Source of the DNA: Candidatus Avelusimicrobium gallinaceum
GTDB taxonomy: Bacteria; Elusimicrobiota; Elusimicrobia; Elusimicrobiales; Elusimicrobiaceae
Direction of reading: 5' to 3'
Length of the DNA: 44,097 nucleotides
NCBI GenBank assembly: GCA_944324965.1
Contig: CALUYH010000011.1
Location: 1 to 44,097, forward strand
Under the pieces are notes generated by a model. It was not told the DNA's origin. It made no database searches and was given only the letters and a program-made list of their open reading frames with translations. Numbering within the stretch: the stretch's first letter is position 1; each line of letters begins with the position of its first letter. Position numbers and translations under genes: made by a program. Below are positions 34,370 through 41,958 of this stretch, piece by piece.

Positions 34370-35641
34370 TTATTCTTCTACTTGCACCTGTTTGTCTTCC
34401 TTTAAATCGTAAAAATACGTTTTGGAAGGCGTATCATCCAACCAATCGCGCGTGACCAGCAGGGCGTTTCCGCTGGGGGTCCAGTAGACGGCTTTGGTGG
34501 TCAGCTTTAAAAATTTGGCTTGCGGAAACTGCTTAAGCATTTCGCTAATCTTGGAATGTGAAAAACGGAACGCAATGTTTTCCTCCGCCAGGGCGTGGCT
34601 GAATTCGTCCAACAGCATAACGGACGTGACGTATTCGTCCGAATTTAGGCGGATGGCGATGTCTTCATCCACATAAAACGCAATTTTGGAAAGGCCTTTG
34701 TTGTGGTAGGCGGCCACCAAATCGCGCAGGTAGCGTGCCGGCGTGGCAAAGGAATAATCCCTCGTTTGGTCAAACATACTGCCGGTGTGGATGCCCACCA
34801 GTTCGTTTTTCTCGTTTAATAAGGGGCTGCCGCACAAACCGGAGCGTTTGCCGCGCGGCAAGGGAATGGTGGTGCGGATGGAAAAAGGGGAATTGACCAG
34901 CACTTGGCGGTTTGGAATGTACTGAAAGACCCCTTGTGCAAAGCCGATGGTGTACAGAACGTCGCCTTCTTGGGTGGTGCCGAGGGACAGCGGCTTGAGC
35001 AGGGATTCTTTGTCGGATTGAAATTTAACAAGCGAAATATCCAGCATGCTTACCGGCGAGGAGGCCACCACTTGCGCCGGAATGCGGACGGGTTTGCCTT
35101 TATGGTACACCACGGCGGTAAAGTGGCGGCTGATGCCCATATAATCGTATTCGTCGGAAGGAATGGCGTGCGTGGCGATAACGCCGTAAATTTCTTTCTT
35201 GCCGTTATATTCTACGGCAAACACCGTGCCGGAAAAATGTACGGTAGGGTCATCCGTGGCGACGGCCTGAAAAATGTGTTCGTCCGGTGCGATGAGCGAA
35301 GGTCTGTCCGTAGGATTATGCTGGGGCAGGTGCGCGCGGATGGCTTGGGCAACCGTTCGTTTGCCCGCGGGCGATTTCTGGCCGGAAACAGACGTTTTGG
35401 CGGAGCCTTTCAGCACCTCATTGGGGCGGACGCGGGCCGCGCGGTTTAACAGTTTGCCCGTTTGGGCGGTAATGTTACGCAGGGTTTTGGTAATGTTCCC
35501 CCCGCGCGGGAGCGCTTTGGAGGCGGATTTGGACAAAGCCGCTTCGGCGGCGGTACGGCCGGATTTTAAGTAGTTTTGTGCCGCCAGCGGTAGGGCAAAA
35601 AACAGGTTCAGGCAAAATAGTAAGGAAAACAGTTTCTTCAT
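34370..35641 (-). CDS. secreted V8-like (PA clan) protease with Cys nucleophile, paralogue B
   Basis: 423 aa. Signal peptide 1-20 then AQNYLKSGRT and a basic helical segment to ~80. Protease domain: GVIATHAIPS with His158, SMLDISLVKF with Asp201, RSGLCGSPLLNEKNELVGIH with Cys270 and His285. The last block can be laid over the Staphylococcus V8 protease segment GNSGSPVFNEKNEVIGIH, with Cys in place of the catalytic Ser. A C-terminal domain of ~110 residues with YVTSVMLLDE and WTPSGNALLVTRDW is shared with the paralogues and not with V8. There is no good Shine-Dalgarno near the ATG (AGAGGAAA is 18 bases away); TAGAAT lies eight bases upstream. Exported, probably periplasmic or surface located. 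Confidence 0.8.
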   Translation of the reverse strand: MKKLFSLLFCLNLFFALPLAAQNYLKSGRTAAEAALSKSASKALPRGGNITKTLRNITAQTGKLLNRAARVRPNEVLKGSAKTSVSGQKSPAGKRTVAQAIRAHLPQHNPTDRPSLIAPDEHIFQAVATDDPTVHFSGTVFAVEYNGKKEIYGVIATHAIPSDEYDYMGISRHFTAVVYHKGKPVRIPAQVVASSPVSMLDISLVKFQSDKESLLKPLSLGTTQEGDVLYTIGFAQGVFQYIPNRQVLVNSPFSIRTTIPLPRGKRSGLCGSPLLNEKNELVGIHTGSMFDQTRDYSFATPARYLRDLVAAYHNKGLSKIAFYVDEDIAIRLNSDEYVTSVMLLDEFSHALAEENIAFRFSHSKISEMLKQFPQAKFLKLTTKAVYWTPSGNALLVTRDWLDDTPSKTYFYDLKEDKQVQVEE

Positions 35642-35649
35642 ATACTTAT

Positions 35650-35712
35650 ATTCTATATTTCCTCTTGTTCCGTGACGAGGGCCAAAAGGCCCAGCAAACG
35701 CTGGGCCTTTGG
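35650..35712 (-). terminator. terminator of paralogue A and adjoining promoter of paralogue B
   Basis: GGCCCAGC-GTTT-GCTGGGCC type stem flanked by AAA/TTT (35682-35712) ends the 35734-37035 transcript. Next to it, TCGTCA, 17 bases and TAGAAT (35650-35655) stand eight bases before the paralogue B ATG. The block from -10 to ATG is nearly the same as in front of paralogue A. Confidence 0.7.
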
Positions 35713-35733
35713 TACTAGGAAATGAAGGACTTT

Positions 35734-37035
35734 TTAGATGGGCAATACCACTTTTACTTCGCGTGAGGAGAGCACCTGGTCCGTCTGCAAATCATACAGA
35801 TAGGCCGTCGGCGGGAAGTTGTGATCTTTCTTTTTAAGCAAGGTGGAACCGTCTTGCGACCAGCGGATTTTTTGGGCGACGACTTCCAGATAGCGGGTTT
35901 GCGGGAAGGCTTTTAACGCTTCGCCCATATCGGTTCTGGAAAAGCGTTCCTTTACGTTGTAGCGGTAGAGCTGTTGGCGTTGCTCGTCCAACAGTACCAC
36001 GCGGGTGACGTATTCGTCCACGTTTAACGAAATGGCGTGCGTGCCGTAGAGCAGGAACGACACCGCGGATTTGCCGTTGTTGTGGTAGGCCTCCACCAGG
36101 TTGCGCAGGTAGACGGCCGGCGCCACAAAAGTGCGGTCCGCGGTTACCCACGGGGCAATGGTGCTGCCCACCACAATGCCCACGAGTTCCTGTTTGTCGT
36201 TCAATACGGCACTGCCGCACAGGCCGGGGCGTTCTTCGCGGGCGAGCGGAATGTTGATGTGAATGGAATAGGGCAGGCTCTTTTGGATGCCGCACGACGT
36301 CATATAGACGGCCCCGCCGTGGTTGAATCCGCAGGTTTGGACGGACTTTTCCGAAGACATTTTGCCCAGGGAATACGGTTTTAAAATCTTTTCGTACTCG
36401 GCCGGAAATTTCACCAGCGATACGTCCAGCAGCGACGGCGCCGACACGGTGACCACCTGGGCGGGCACTTCAATCGGGCGGCCGTTGTCGTAAAAAATGG
36501 CAGAGAAGGTCTTTTGAATGTTGTTGCCGCCCCCGTCGTTGGCGGCTAAAATGTGGGAGGCCACCACGCCGTAAATTTCTTTTTGGCCGTTATAGTCCAC
36601 CGCAAACACCGTGCCGGAAAAGCGGGTGCCGGGCTGGTTGGGCATAAACGCCTGAAAGTTGCGCATGTGCACTTGGCCGATGGGCGTGGCAATGGCGGGT
36701 TTGCGGACGTTCTTGTTTTGTTCCAGCGCTTTTTTTTGCCGGGCAATTTTTTCGCTTAATTCCCGATTGGAAGGGGATACGGCGCGGAGCACTTGGTTCT
36801 GCCCCGTGGCGGCCGGTACGGTGGCGCCGGAGGCGGATTTGTTAAAACGGAAAACGTTGCGGGCTTTGGTCTGGATTTTGCTTAAAATGTTTCTTACGCC
36901 GGTGGAGGATTTGGCGGCGGATTTGGACGCAGCCGTCTCCACGGCCGTGCGGCCGGCCTTGGATACATTTTGGGCCGATACCGGGCCTGCGCATAGCAGC
37001 GTAAAACCGATTAGGACGGAAAAAAGTTTCTTCAT
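35734..37035 (-). CDS. secreted V8-like (PA clan) protease with Cys nucleophile, paralogue A
   Basis: 433 aa. Signal peptide 1-20 then AQNVSKAGRT and a longer Lys-rich helical region (~85-115). Protease domain: GVVASHILAA with His161, SLLDVSLVKF with Asp204, PGLCGSAVLND with Cys273. In contrast to B and C the S1 position reads LVGIVVGS, with Val288 instead of His, which predicts different specificity. Two additional Cys (235, 248) could form a disulfide. The C-terminal domain (DEYVTRVVLLDE, RWSQDGSTLL, AYLYDLQTDQ) is conserved. Start ATG 37035 is chosen because the signal peptide begins there and a promoter lies directly upstream; a longer frame from 37137 runs through that promoter. Confidence 0.78.
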   Translation of the reverse strand: MKKLFSVLIGFTLLCAGPVSAQNVSKAGRTAVETAASKSAAKSSTGVRNILSKIQTKARNVFRFNKSASGATVPAATGQNQVLRAVSPSNRELSEKIARQKKALEQNKNVRKPAIATPIGQVHMRNFQAFMPNQPGTRFSGTVFAVDYNGQKEIYGVVASHILAANDGGGNNIQKTFSAIFYDNGRPIEVPAQVVTVSAPSLLDVSLVKFPAEYEKILKPYSLGKMSSEKSVQTCGFNHGGAVYMTSCGIQKSLPYSIHINIPLAREERPGLCGSAVLNDKQELVGIVVGSTIAPWVTADRTFVAPAVYLRNLVEAYHNNGKSAVSFLLYGTHAISLNVDEYVTRVVLLDEQRQQLYRYNVKERFSRTDMGEALKAFPQTRYLEVVAQKIRWSQDGSTLLKKKDHNFPPTAYLYDLQTDQVLSSREVKVVLPI

Positions 37036-37043
37036 ATACTTAT

Positions 37044-37072
37044 ATTGTATACTCCGCGGGCGGAATAAACAA
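37044..37072 (-). promoter_or_regulatory. promoter of protease paralogue A
   Basis: Minus strand TTGTTT (37067-37072), 17 bases, TACAAT (37044-37049), eight bases, ATG. A GGGCCCA/TGGGCCC hairpin stands just upstream of the -35. Confidence 0.6.
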
Positions 37073-37169
37073 GGGCCCAAAGTCCTACCGGCTGCTGGGC
37101 CCCGGCCGTGGGGCGCACCAAACGGCATGGGCGGCAAATGCTGCGGATTTCCGCACCAAACAGCGGAAC

Positions 37170-37198
37170 AAAAAAATCGGGCGCGGTAATGCGCCCGA
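37170..37198 (-). terminator. terminator after the DUF1893 lipoprotein
   Basis: TCGGGCGC (37177-37184), loop GGTAAT, GCGCCCGA (37191-37198); seven T on the minus strand. Confidence 0.94.
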
Positions 37199-37216
37199 CG
37201 AAAACGAAAAATTAAC

Positions 37217-37714
37217 TTATTGGCCCGTGTATCCTTGCGTCATCAGGGCCTGATAGCGGGCTTTCAAAACGCCGAACGCCTCTTGCGCATCGGTTAGCGG
37301 GCGGGCGGCGGTTTCCATGGGGCAGCTGCCGGTTTTGGAGCGGTTCAAAATATAGTCCACTTCTTTATCGGCCGTGTAGGAAATGTGGTATTTGTTCAAT
37401 ATCTCAATAGCCTCTTTGGACAGCATCCCCGTGTGCAGGCTTTTGGCCCCGCCGTACGCCAACAGCAAGGCCGAAGCGCGGCCGGTGACTTTGTCGTACA
37501 TCTGGGCGTCTTTTAAGTTGCCTTTTTCCAAATGGGTCAGCAGCGGGCCTAGTCCGCGGCCGTTATACGTTTCTATCCGTCCGTCCGGGAATACGGCCAC
37601 CAAATCGTGCCCTTGGGCTAATTCCAGCAATTCCGCTTGCGAAAGCGTTTTAGGGGCAGACGCGCACGCCCCCAGCAGCAAAAAAGCCGCCAAAACAGTA
37701 AACAGTTGTTTCAT
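37217..37714 (-). CDS. DUF1893 domain lipoprotein
   Basis: 165 aa. The first 18 residues form a lipoprotein signal with LLLGAC, so the protein should be lipid-anchored outside the cytoplasm. The rest matches DUF1893 (TM1506-like, cytidine-deaminase-like fold): DLVAVFPDGRIETYNGRGLGPLLTHL, YDKVTGRASALLLAYGGAKSLHTGMLSKEAIEILNKYHISY, YILNRSKTGSCPMETAARPL. DUF1893 proteins known to me are cytoplasmic single-domain proteins of unknown activity, so the lipobox is unusual. GGAGGGA precedes the ATG by six bases. Single-gene unit. Confidence 0.85.
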   Translation of the reverse strand: MKQLFTVLAAFLLLGACASAPKTLSQAELLELAQGHDLVAVFPDGRIETYNGRGLGPLLTHLEKGNLKDAQMYDKVTGRASALLLAYGGAKSLHTGMLSKEAIEILNKYHISYTADKEVDYILNRSKTGSCPMETAARPLTDAQEAFGVLKARYQALMTQGYTGQ

Positions 37715-37777
37715 CTTTCCCTCCTAGTTGACTTGCCCTATACTATACGATATCGGGCCGGTTTTGAAAATACCTTT

Positions 37778-39049
37778 TCAGGGCCGTATGCCGGTAAAAT
37801 AGCCTCTGACGCCTGTTTTCAGCCGGTGCCAGGTAAAATCCTGCATCAGTACCGCTAACAGCACGACAATCAGCAACGGGCGCACCAAAGAGCCGGCGTT
37901 TAACACCATGGCATAGTGCGTCATATAGTAGGTGTGCGACCAAAAATTCATCGGGATAAATAAAAGAGCCAGCAAAACGCATACACCGGTCTGGCGCGTT
38001 TGACGGCCGGGGGCCGCCAGCAACAGCAAAGCCGGCAACGCCAAATGCACGAGCGTGTAATCGCCGGATATAAACGGAAACCCGATTTCCGCCAGGGTAA
38101 GCAGCAAAACCGCCTTCCAGCGCGGCGGATTTAAAAACACCACATACAGGCAGATGACGGCAAACAGCGCCAGCACAAACAGCATATAAGGCAGGGAAAT
38201 TTCGGCAGAAAATTGCGTAAACGGGCCCCAGGTGTCCGGCCCTCCGCCGTCCAGCGACATAAAGGCCGGCACACGGACGATATTCATCAGCGAATGGGAA
38301 AACTGCAGCCCGAACGGCCGCTGCTGGTAAAACATGGCAAAAAAAGCCAAATTGTGCCCCAACTTATTCCCCGCCCCGGTCAGCCAATACCCCAGGGCAA
38401 AAAAGCCCGCCGTCAGGCACAGCGTGAGCAGGAGCTCCCGGTATTTTTTATCGGCGGCAAACAACACCAAAAATACCGCCGGATAGAGCTTCATATTAAT
38501 GGCCAGCGCCAGCCATAGTCCGGCCGTTTTTAGATACCCTTTTTGGTAGCAGTAAATAAATAACCCGCACACGATAAACAGCAGCATTTCCACATTGCCC
38601 CGGTCCAGCGCCAGCAACAGCGGGAAAGAGCACACCGTAAACACCGCCACCCAGGCCGGTTTGCAGGGCATGGGCGGCATCAGGCGGTAGGCCAGCCACG
38701 CATAAAAAGCGACAAAAACCCCGCTTACCCCCCACAATGCTGCCTGAACAGGCAGGTATTTAAGCGGCAGCAGCAAAACCATAAAAAAAGGAAAATAATT
38801 GGGCCCTATTTGGGCGTATACGTCCAGCCCGCGGGCGGCAAAGGAGGCTACATCGTAGAAATCGCCAAATCGGTAGCGCGGGTCAAACAGAAAAGTAACG
38901 GCCGGATAGTAGGCGCGCTTGAGCAGCAGATTGAGAACCATGACTGCCAGAGCAGCCAACATGCCGGCCAGCAAAACCCCGCAAAACACAACCGTTCGCT
39001 GCTGGGCGGGCGATAGGGTGCGGTAACGCTGGATAAGTGATTGGAACAT
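37778..39049 (-). CDS. GT87-like (DUF2029) polytopic membrane glycosyltransferase
   Basis: 423-residue inner-membrane protein with about ten to twelve transmembrane helices. The first periplasmic loop has FGDFYDVASFAARGLDVYAQ, with the acidic motif expected of polyprenyl-phosphate-dependent mannosyl/arabinosyl transferases, followed by YFPFFMVLLLPL. ALDRGNVEMLLFIVCGL and ALAINMKLYPAVFLVL are the other DUF2029 landmarks. It probably adds a sugar from a lipid-linked donor to a glycan or glycolipid. Start at ATG 39049 (AAGGG four bases before, also TATAAG six bases before); ATG 39070 is an alternative. Confidence 0.8.
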   Translation of the reverse strand: MFQSLIQRYRTLSPAQQRTVVFCGVLLAGMLAALAVMVLNLLLKRAYYPAVTFLFDPRYRFGDFYDVASFAARGLDVYAQIGPNYFPFFMVLLLPLKYLPVQAALWGVSGVFVAFYAWLAYRLMPPMPCKPAWVAVFTVCSFPLLLALDRGNVEMLLFIVCGLFIYCYQKGYLKTAGLWLALAINMKLYPAVFLVLFAADKKYRELLLTLCLTAGFFALGYWLTGAGNKLGHNLAFFAMFYQQRPFGLQFSHSLMNIVRVPAFMSLDGGGPDTWGPFTQFSAEISLPYMLFVLALFAVICLYVVFLNPPRWKAVLLLTLAEIGFPFISGDYTLVHLALPALLLLAAPGRQTRQTGVCVLLALLFIPMNFWSHTYYMTHYAMVLNAGSLVRPLLIVVLLAVLMQDFTWHRLKTGVRGYFTGIRP

Positions 39050-39159
39050 AAGGCCCTTATATTGTGCCATTTTGGCAAGAAATGCGCAATGTATTGGCAC
39101 GGGCCTGGACCGTTTCGGTTTTCCAGCGCGATTACGCCGCACGGGTGCGTACGCGCCAT

Positions 39160-39189
39160 AAAAACGCCCCGCGGTTTGGGCGCGGGGCG
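39160..39189 (-). terminator. terminator after lactate dehydrogenase
   Basis: CGCCCCGCG (39165-39173) pairs with CGCGGGGCG (39181-39189); five T follow on the minus strand. Confidence 0.93.
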
Positions 39190-39213
39190 GTGTGTGAAAA
39201 AGCGGAAGAAAAA

Positions 39214-40170
39214 TTAAATTTCGTTTTCTTCCAAGATTTTCTTTAACGTAGCGGCCGATTGCTTCAGCGCGGCGACTTCTTCGTCGTTTAACTGCAAGGG
39301 CACGTGGGTTTCCACCCCTTGGCGGTTGACGATGGCCGGCAAGCTGAGCGCTACGCCGCTGATGCCGTATTCCCCGTTTAACAACGCGGAAATGGACAGA
39401 ATGGATTTTTCATCCCGTACGATAGCTTCGCAAATGCGGCGCACGGACATGGCAATGCCGTAGTACGTGGCTTTTTTGCGGGCGATGATTTCGTAGGCGC
39501 TGTTTTTGACTTCTTCCGCAATGCGTTTGGTGGCTTCTTTGTGGTTGAAGTAGCCGCGCAGTTCGCAGAATTTGTCCAGCTTAATGCCCGACACGTTGGC
39601 ACAGCTCCAGGCGGCGATTTCGCTGTCACCGTGTTCGCCGATGATGAACGCGTGCACGCTGCGGCTGTCCACGTTTAAGTGCTGGCCCAGGTTGTATTTC
39701 AAGCGGGCCGTATCCAACACGGTACCGGACCCGAACACGCGGTTGGGCGTGTAGCCGCTGAGTTTCAAGGCCACGGAGGTCAAAATATCCACCGGGTTGG
39801 CCACGATGAGCAAAATGCCCTTAAAATCGCGTTTGACGATTTCCGGAATGATGGTTTTGAAGATAGCGATGTTCTTTTTTACCAAGTCCAGGCGGGTTTC
39901 GCCGGGTTTCTGGTTGGCACCCGCGGTGATGATAATCAGGCCGGCGTCTTTCAAATCGTCGTAATTGCCCGCGTAAATCTGCATCGGTTTGGCAAACGGA
40001 ACGCCGTGGCTGATGTCCAGCGCTTCTCCTTCGGCGCGGGCTTGGTTGGTGTCAATGAGCACCATTTCCGTAAACATTCCGCTTTGCATCAAGCTGAAAG
40101 CGGAGGCTGCACCTACAAATCCGCAGCCGATAATCCCCACTTTATCAAAGTTAATGAATTCTTTTTCCAT
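39214..40170 (-). CDS. ldh: L-lactate dehydrogenase
   Basis: NAD-dependent L-lactate dehydrogenase, 318 aa, cytoplasmic, regenerating NAD+ from pyruvate in fermentation. VGIIGCGFVGAASAF near 11 binds NAD and Asp in VLIDTNQ selects NAD. The substrate loop reads AGANQKPGETRLDLVKKN: Gln at the specificity position (Arg in malate dehydrogenase) supports lactate dehydrogenase. The proton-relay His is in IGEHGDSEIAAW. AAGGAG lies nine bases before ATG. Single-gene unit, divergent from ppa. Confidence 0.94.
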   Translation of the reverse strand: MEKEFINFDKVGIIGCGFVGAASAFSLMQSGMFTEMVLIDTNQARAEGEALDISHGVPFAKPMQIYAGNYDDLKDAGLIIITAGANQKPGETRLDLVKKNIAIFKTIIPEIVKRDFKGILLIVANPVDILTSVALKLSGYTPNRVFGSGTVLDTARLKYNLGQHLNVDSRSVHAFIIGEHGDSEIAAWSCANVSGIKLDKFCELRGYFNHKEATKRIAEEVKNSAYEIIARKKATYYGIAMSVRRICEAIVRDEKSILSISALLNGEYGISGVALSLPAIVNRQGVETHVPLQLNDEEVAALKQSAATLKKILEENEI

Positions 40171-40262
40171 AACTTACAACTCCTTTATGTATATTTTACC
40201 AAATATATACTATACAGATTAATTCCCGGCGGCACAAAGATGAAGAAACGCCGGATAATTGC

Positions 40263-40268
40263 TATAAT
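40263..40268 (+). promoter_or_regulatory. extended -10 of the pyrophosphatase gene
   Basis: TGCTATAAT with TATAAT at 40263-40268, 33 bases before ATG; GAGG lies upstream of the start. No clear -35. Confidence 0.55.
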
Positions 40269-40301
40269 GAAAGAAATTATTGACTAAGAAAAGAGGAAAA
40301 A

Positions 40302-40883
40302 ATGTTTGCAAACTTCAACCCGTGGCACCACGTATCCCCCGGGGACAAAAAAACACTCCCCTATGTGGTGAACGGTATTATTGAAATTCCGAAAGGAACC
40401 CGCGCCAAATACGAACTGGATAAAGAAAGCGGACTCTTGCGCTTGGACCGCGTGCTGTATTCTTCCGTCTATTATCCGGCCAACTACGGCTTTATCCCGC
40501 GTACGTACGGGGCCGACCGCGACCCGCTGGATATTTTGATTTTGTCCCAGGCCGAAGTGGTGCCGCTGTGCATTGTGCCGGCGCGTATTATCGGCGTGAT
40601 GCGGATGTTGGACAACGGCGAAGCGGACGATAAAATCATCGGGGTGGCCCAGGGCGACCCGAACGTCAGCCACTATACGGATGTTTCCCAGCTGCCGGAT
40701 CATTTGGTGGCGGAAACGATGAGCTTTTTTGAAGATTACAAAAAATTGGAAAATAAGAGCGTCGTGGTGGAAAAAATCTTTGACAAAAAAACCGCCATCC
40801 AAATCCTGCAGGAAGCGTTTAAAGCCTACGAACAGAAATTCCTGACGTACAGCAACTTTTCCGCCTTTGCCGCGGAAAAATAA
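40302..40883 (+). CDS. ppa: inorganic pyrophosphatase (family I)
   Basis: Soluble Mg-dependent hydrolase of pyrophosphate, 193 aa. Family I residues: [61 protein letters not shown] holds the signature with its run of acidic ligands (DRDPLD). [27 protein letters not shown] gives the third Asp cluster. The C-terminal part [14 protein letters not shown] is typical of bacterial forms. Own promoter, ribosome site and terminator. Confidence 0.96.
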   Translation: MFANFNPWHHVSPGDKKTLPYVVNGIIEIPKGTRAKYELDKESGLLRLDRVLYSSVYYPANYGFIPRTYGADRDPLDILILSQAEVVPLCIVPARIIGVMRMLDNGEADDKIIGVAQGDPNVSHYTDVSQLPDHLVAETMSFFEDYKKLENKSVVVEKIFDKKTAIQILQEAFKAYEQKFLTYSNFSAFAAEK

Positions 40884-40897
40884 TAACGCGCATTTTT

Positions 40898-40929
40898 AAA
40901 AAGCTTCCTCCAAAAGGGAGCTTTTTTTT
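40898..40929 (+). terminator. terminator after ppa
   Basis: AAAAAGCTTCC pairs with GGGAGCTTTTT (one G-T pair) and a T run completes it. Its T run reaches into the -35 region of the macro-domain gene. Confidence 0.88.
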
Positions 40930-40941
40930 GCCCGAAAGGCG

Positions 40942-40947
40942 TATAAT
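40942..40947 (+). promoter_or_regulatory. -10 box six bases before the macro-domain ATG
   Basis: GTATAATA with TATAAT at 40942-40947, then ATAGCT and ATG at 40954. No -35 consensus is seen. Predicts a leaderless mRNA. Confidence 0.6.
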
Positions 40948-40953
40948 ATAGCT

Positions 40954-41463
40954 ATGCTTACGTTACGTGTATGGAAGGGTGACATCACCCGGCTGCAAGC
41001 GGACGCAATAGTAAACGCGGCCAACCGCACCTTGTTGGGCGGCGGCGGAGTGGACGGCGCCATTCACCGGGCGGCCGGGCCGCAACTGCTGGCCGAATGC
41101 CGTACACTGGGCGGGTGCGAAACGGGCCAGGCCAAAATTACGCGCGGCTATCTTCTTCCGGCCAAGTACGTCATTCACACCGTAGGCCCCGTGTGGCACG
41201 GCGGCAACCGGGGCGAGGCCGAAAAACTCCGCGCCTGTTATGTCCATTCGCTGGAACTGGCCGAAGCGTACCGGTGCCATACGGTGGCGTTTCCGTGTAT
41301 TTCTACGGGCGTGTACGGCTATCCGCAGGCGGCCGCAGCGCAGATTGCCGTTTCCGCCGTGCGGGAAACGGCCCCCCGCCTGCAACACGTGCAAGAAGTG
41401 ATTTTTGTGAGTTTTTTACCTGAAGACGCCGCCTGTTACGAACATCTGCTGCAACGTTTCTAA
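40954..41463 (+). CDS. macro-domain protein, O-acetyl-ADP-ribose deacetylase-like
   Basis: 169-residue soluble macro domain (MacroD/YmdB type) that hydrolyses O-acetyl-ADP-ribose or removes mono-ADP-ribose from proteins. ADP-ribose site: [26 protein letters not shown] near 22-47 (catalytic-loop Asn and Asp), [24 protein letters not shown] near 60, and [13 protein letters not shown] near 112. The whole domain is present without extra modules. No Shine-Dalgarno; start set by the -10 box six bases upstream. It lies between ppa and a convergent lipoprotein gene and is probably monocistronic. Confidence 0.93.
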   Translation: MLTLRVWKGDITRLQADAIVNAANRTLLGGGGVDGAIHRAAGPQLLAECRTLGGCETGQAKITRGYLLPAKYVIHTVGPVWHGGNRGEAEKLRACYVHSLELAEAYRCHTVAFPCISTGVYGYPQAAAAQIAVSAVRETAPRLQHVQEVIFVSFLPEDAACYEHLLQRF

Positions 41464-41469
41464 AGCCAT

Positions 41470-41498
41470 AAAAATCCCCGGTTAAACCGGGGATTTTT
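41470..41498. terminator. bidirectional terminator
   Basis: AAAAATCCCCGG (41470-41481), loop TTAAA, CCGGGGATTTTT (41487-41498), between the convergent macro-domain and cyclophilin-like genes. Confidence 0.93.
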
Positions 41499-41529
41499 GC
41501 ATATGGTATCCGCCGAGCACGGGGGCGTT

Positions 41530-41958
41530 TTAATTGCTAAACGTTACGGAAACGGTCGGTTGTCCCGATAAGTCCGGCAGGTGTTCCACCCGGCCGATGC
41601 GGGTGTAGCGGTAAGGCGTGTGGAAAGACGCATAAAACAGCACCAGGCAATCGTCACCAAACAGCATAATGTCCCCCGCGCGGATATCCCCCACTGCTTG
41701 CGGTGCAGACGGCAAGGATTTGGAAAGATAGGCGTATTTTTCGTTGCCGTTTAATTCCTGCATTTGCAAAGTAACGGGTAAACGTTTGGCCCAGGCACGC
41801 GCGGCGGCAGTGTCCGCCAGCGCGACGGAAAACGTCTTGCCCGCGAGTTGCATTTTTATCGTCATCGGTTCTCCTTCCTCTGCACTTGCCGCCGGCGCTT
41901 GGCAGGCGGCAAGTAAACAGACGGTTCCCCACAAAATTCCTAAGCGTAACCGGTGCAT
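41530..41958 (-). CDS. cyclophilin-like fold lipoprotein
   Basis: 142 aa. The signal ends with the lipobox LLAAC, so it is probably a lipoprotein. The domain (~33-142) matches the Cyclophil_like family: LQMQELNGNEKYAYLSKSLPS, VGDIRAGDIMLFGDDCLVLFYASFHTPYRYTRIGRV, VSVTF. Such genes often occur with alpha/beta hydrolases, flavodoxins or carboxymuconolactone-decarboxylase-like genes under MerR regulators; prolyl isomerase activity is not established. Its ATG overlaps the stop of the hydrolase gene (TAATG), so translation is coupled and both share the MerR-type promoter. Confidence 0.86.
   Translation of the reverse strand: MHRLRLGILWGTVCLLAACQAPAASAEEGEPMTIKMQLAGKTFSVALADTAAARAWAKRLPVTLQMQELNGNEKYAYLSKSLPSAPQAVGDIRAGDIMLFGDDCLVLFYASFHTPYRYTRIGRVEHLPDLSGQPTVSVTFSN

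Noticed and set aside
37036..37137. Longer start for protease paralogue A
   Set aside because: The extension covers the promoter and would bury the signal peptide.
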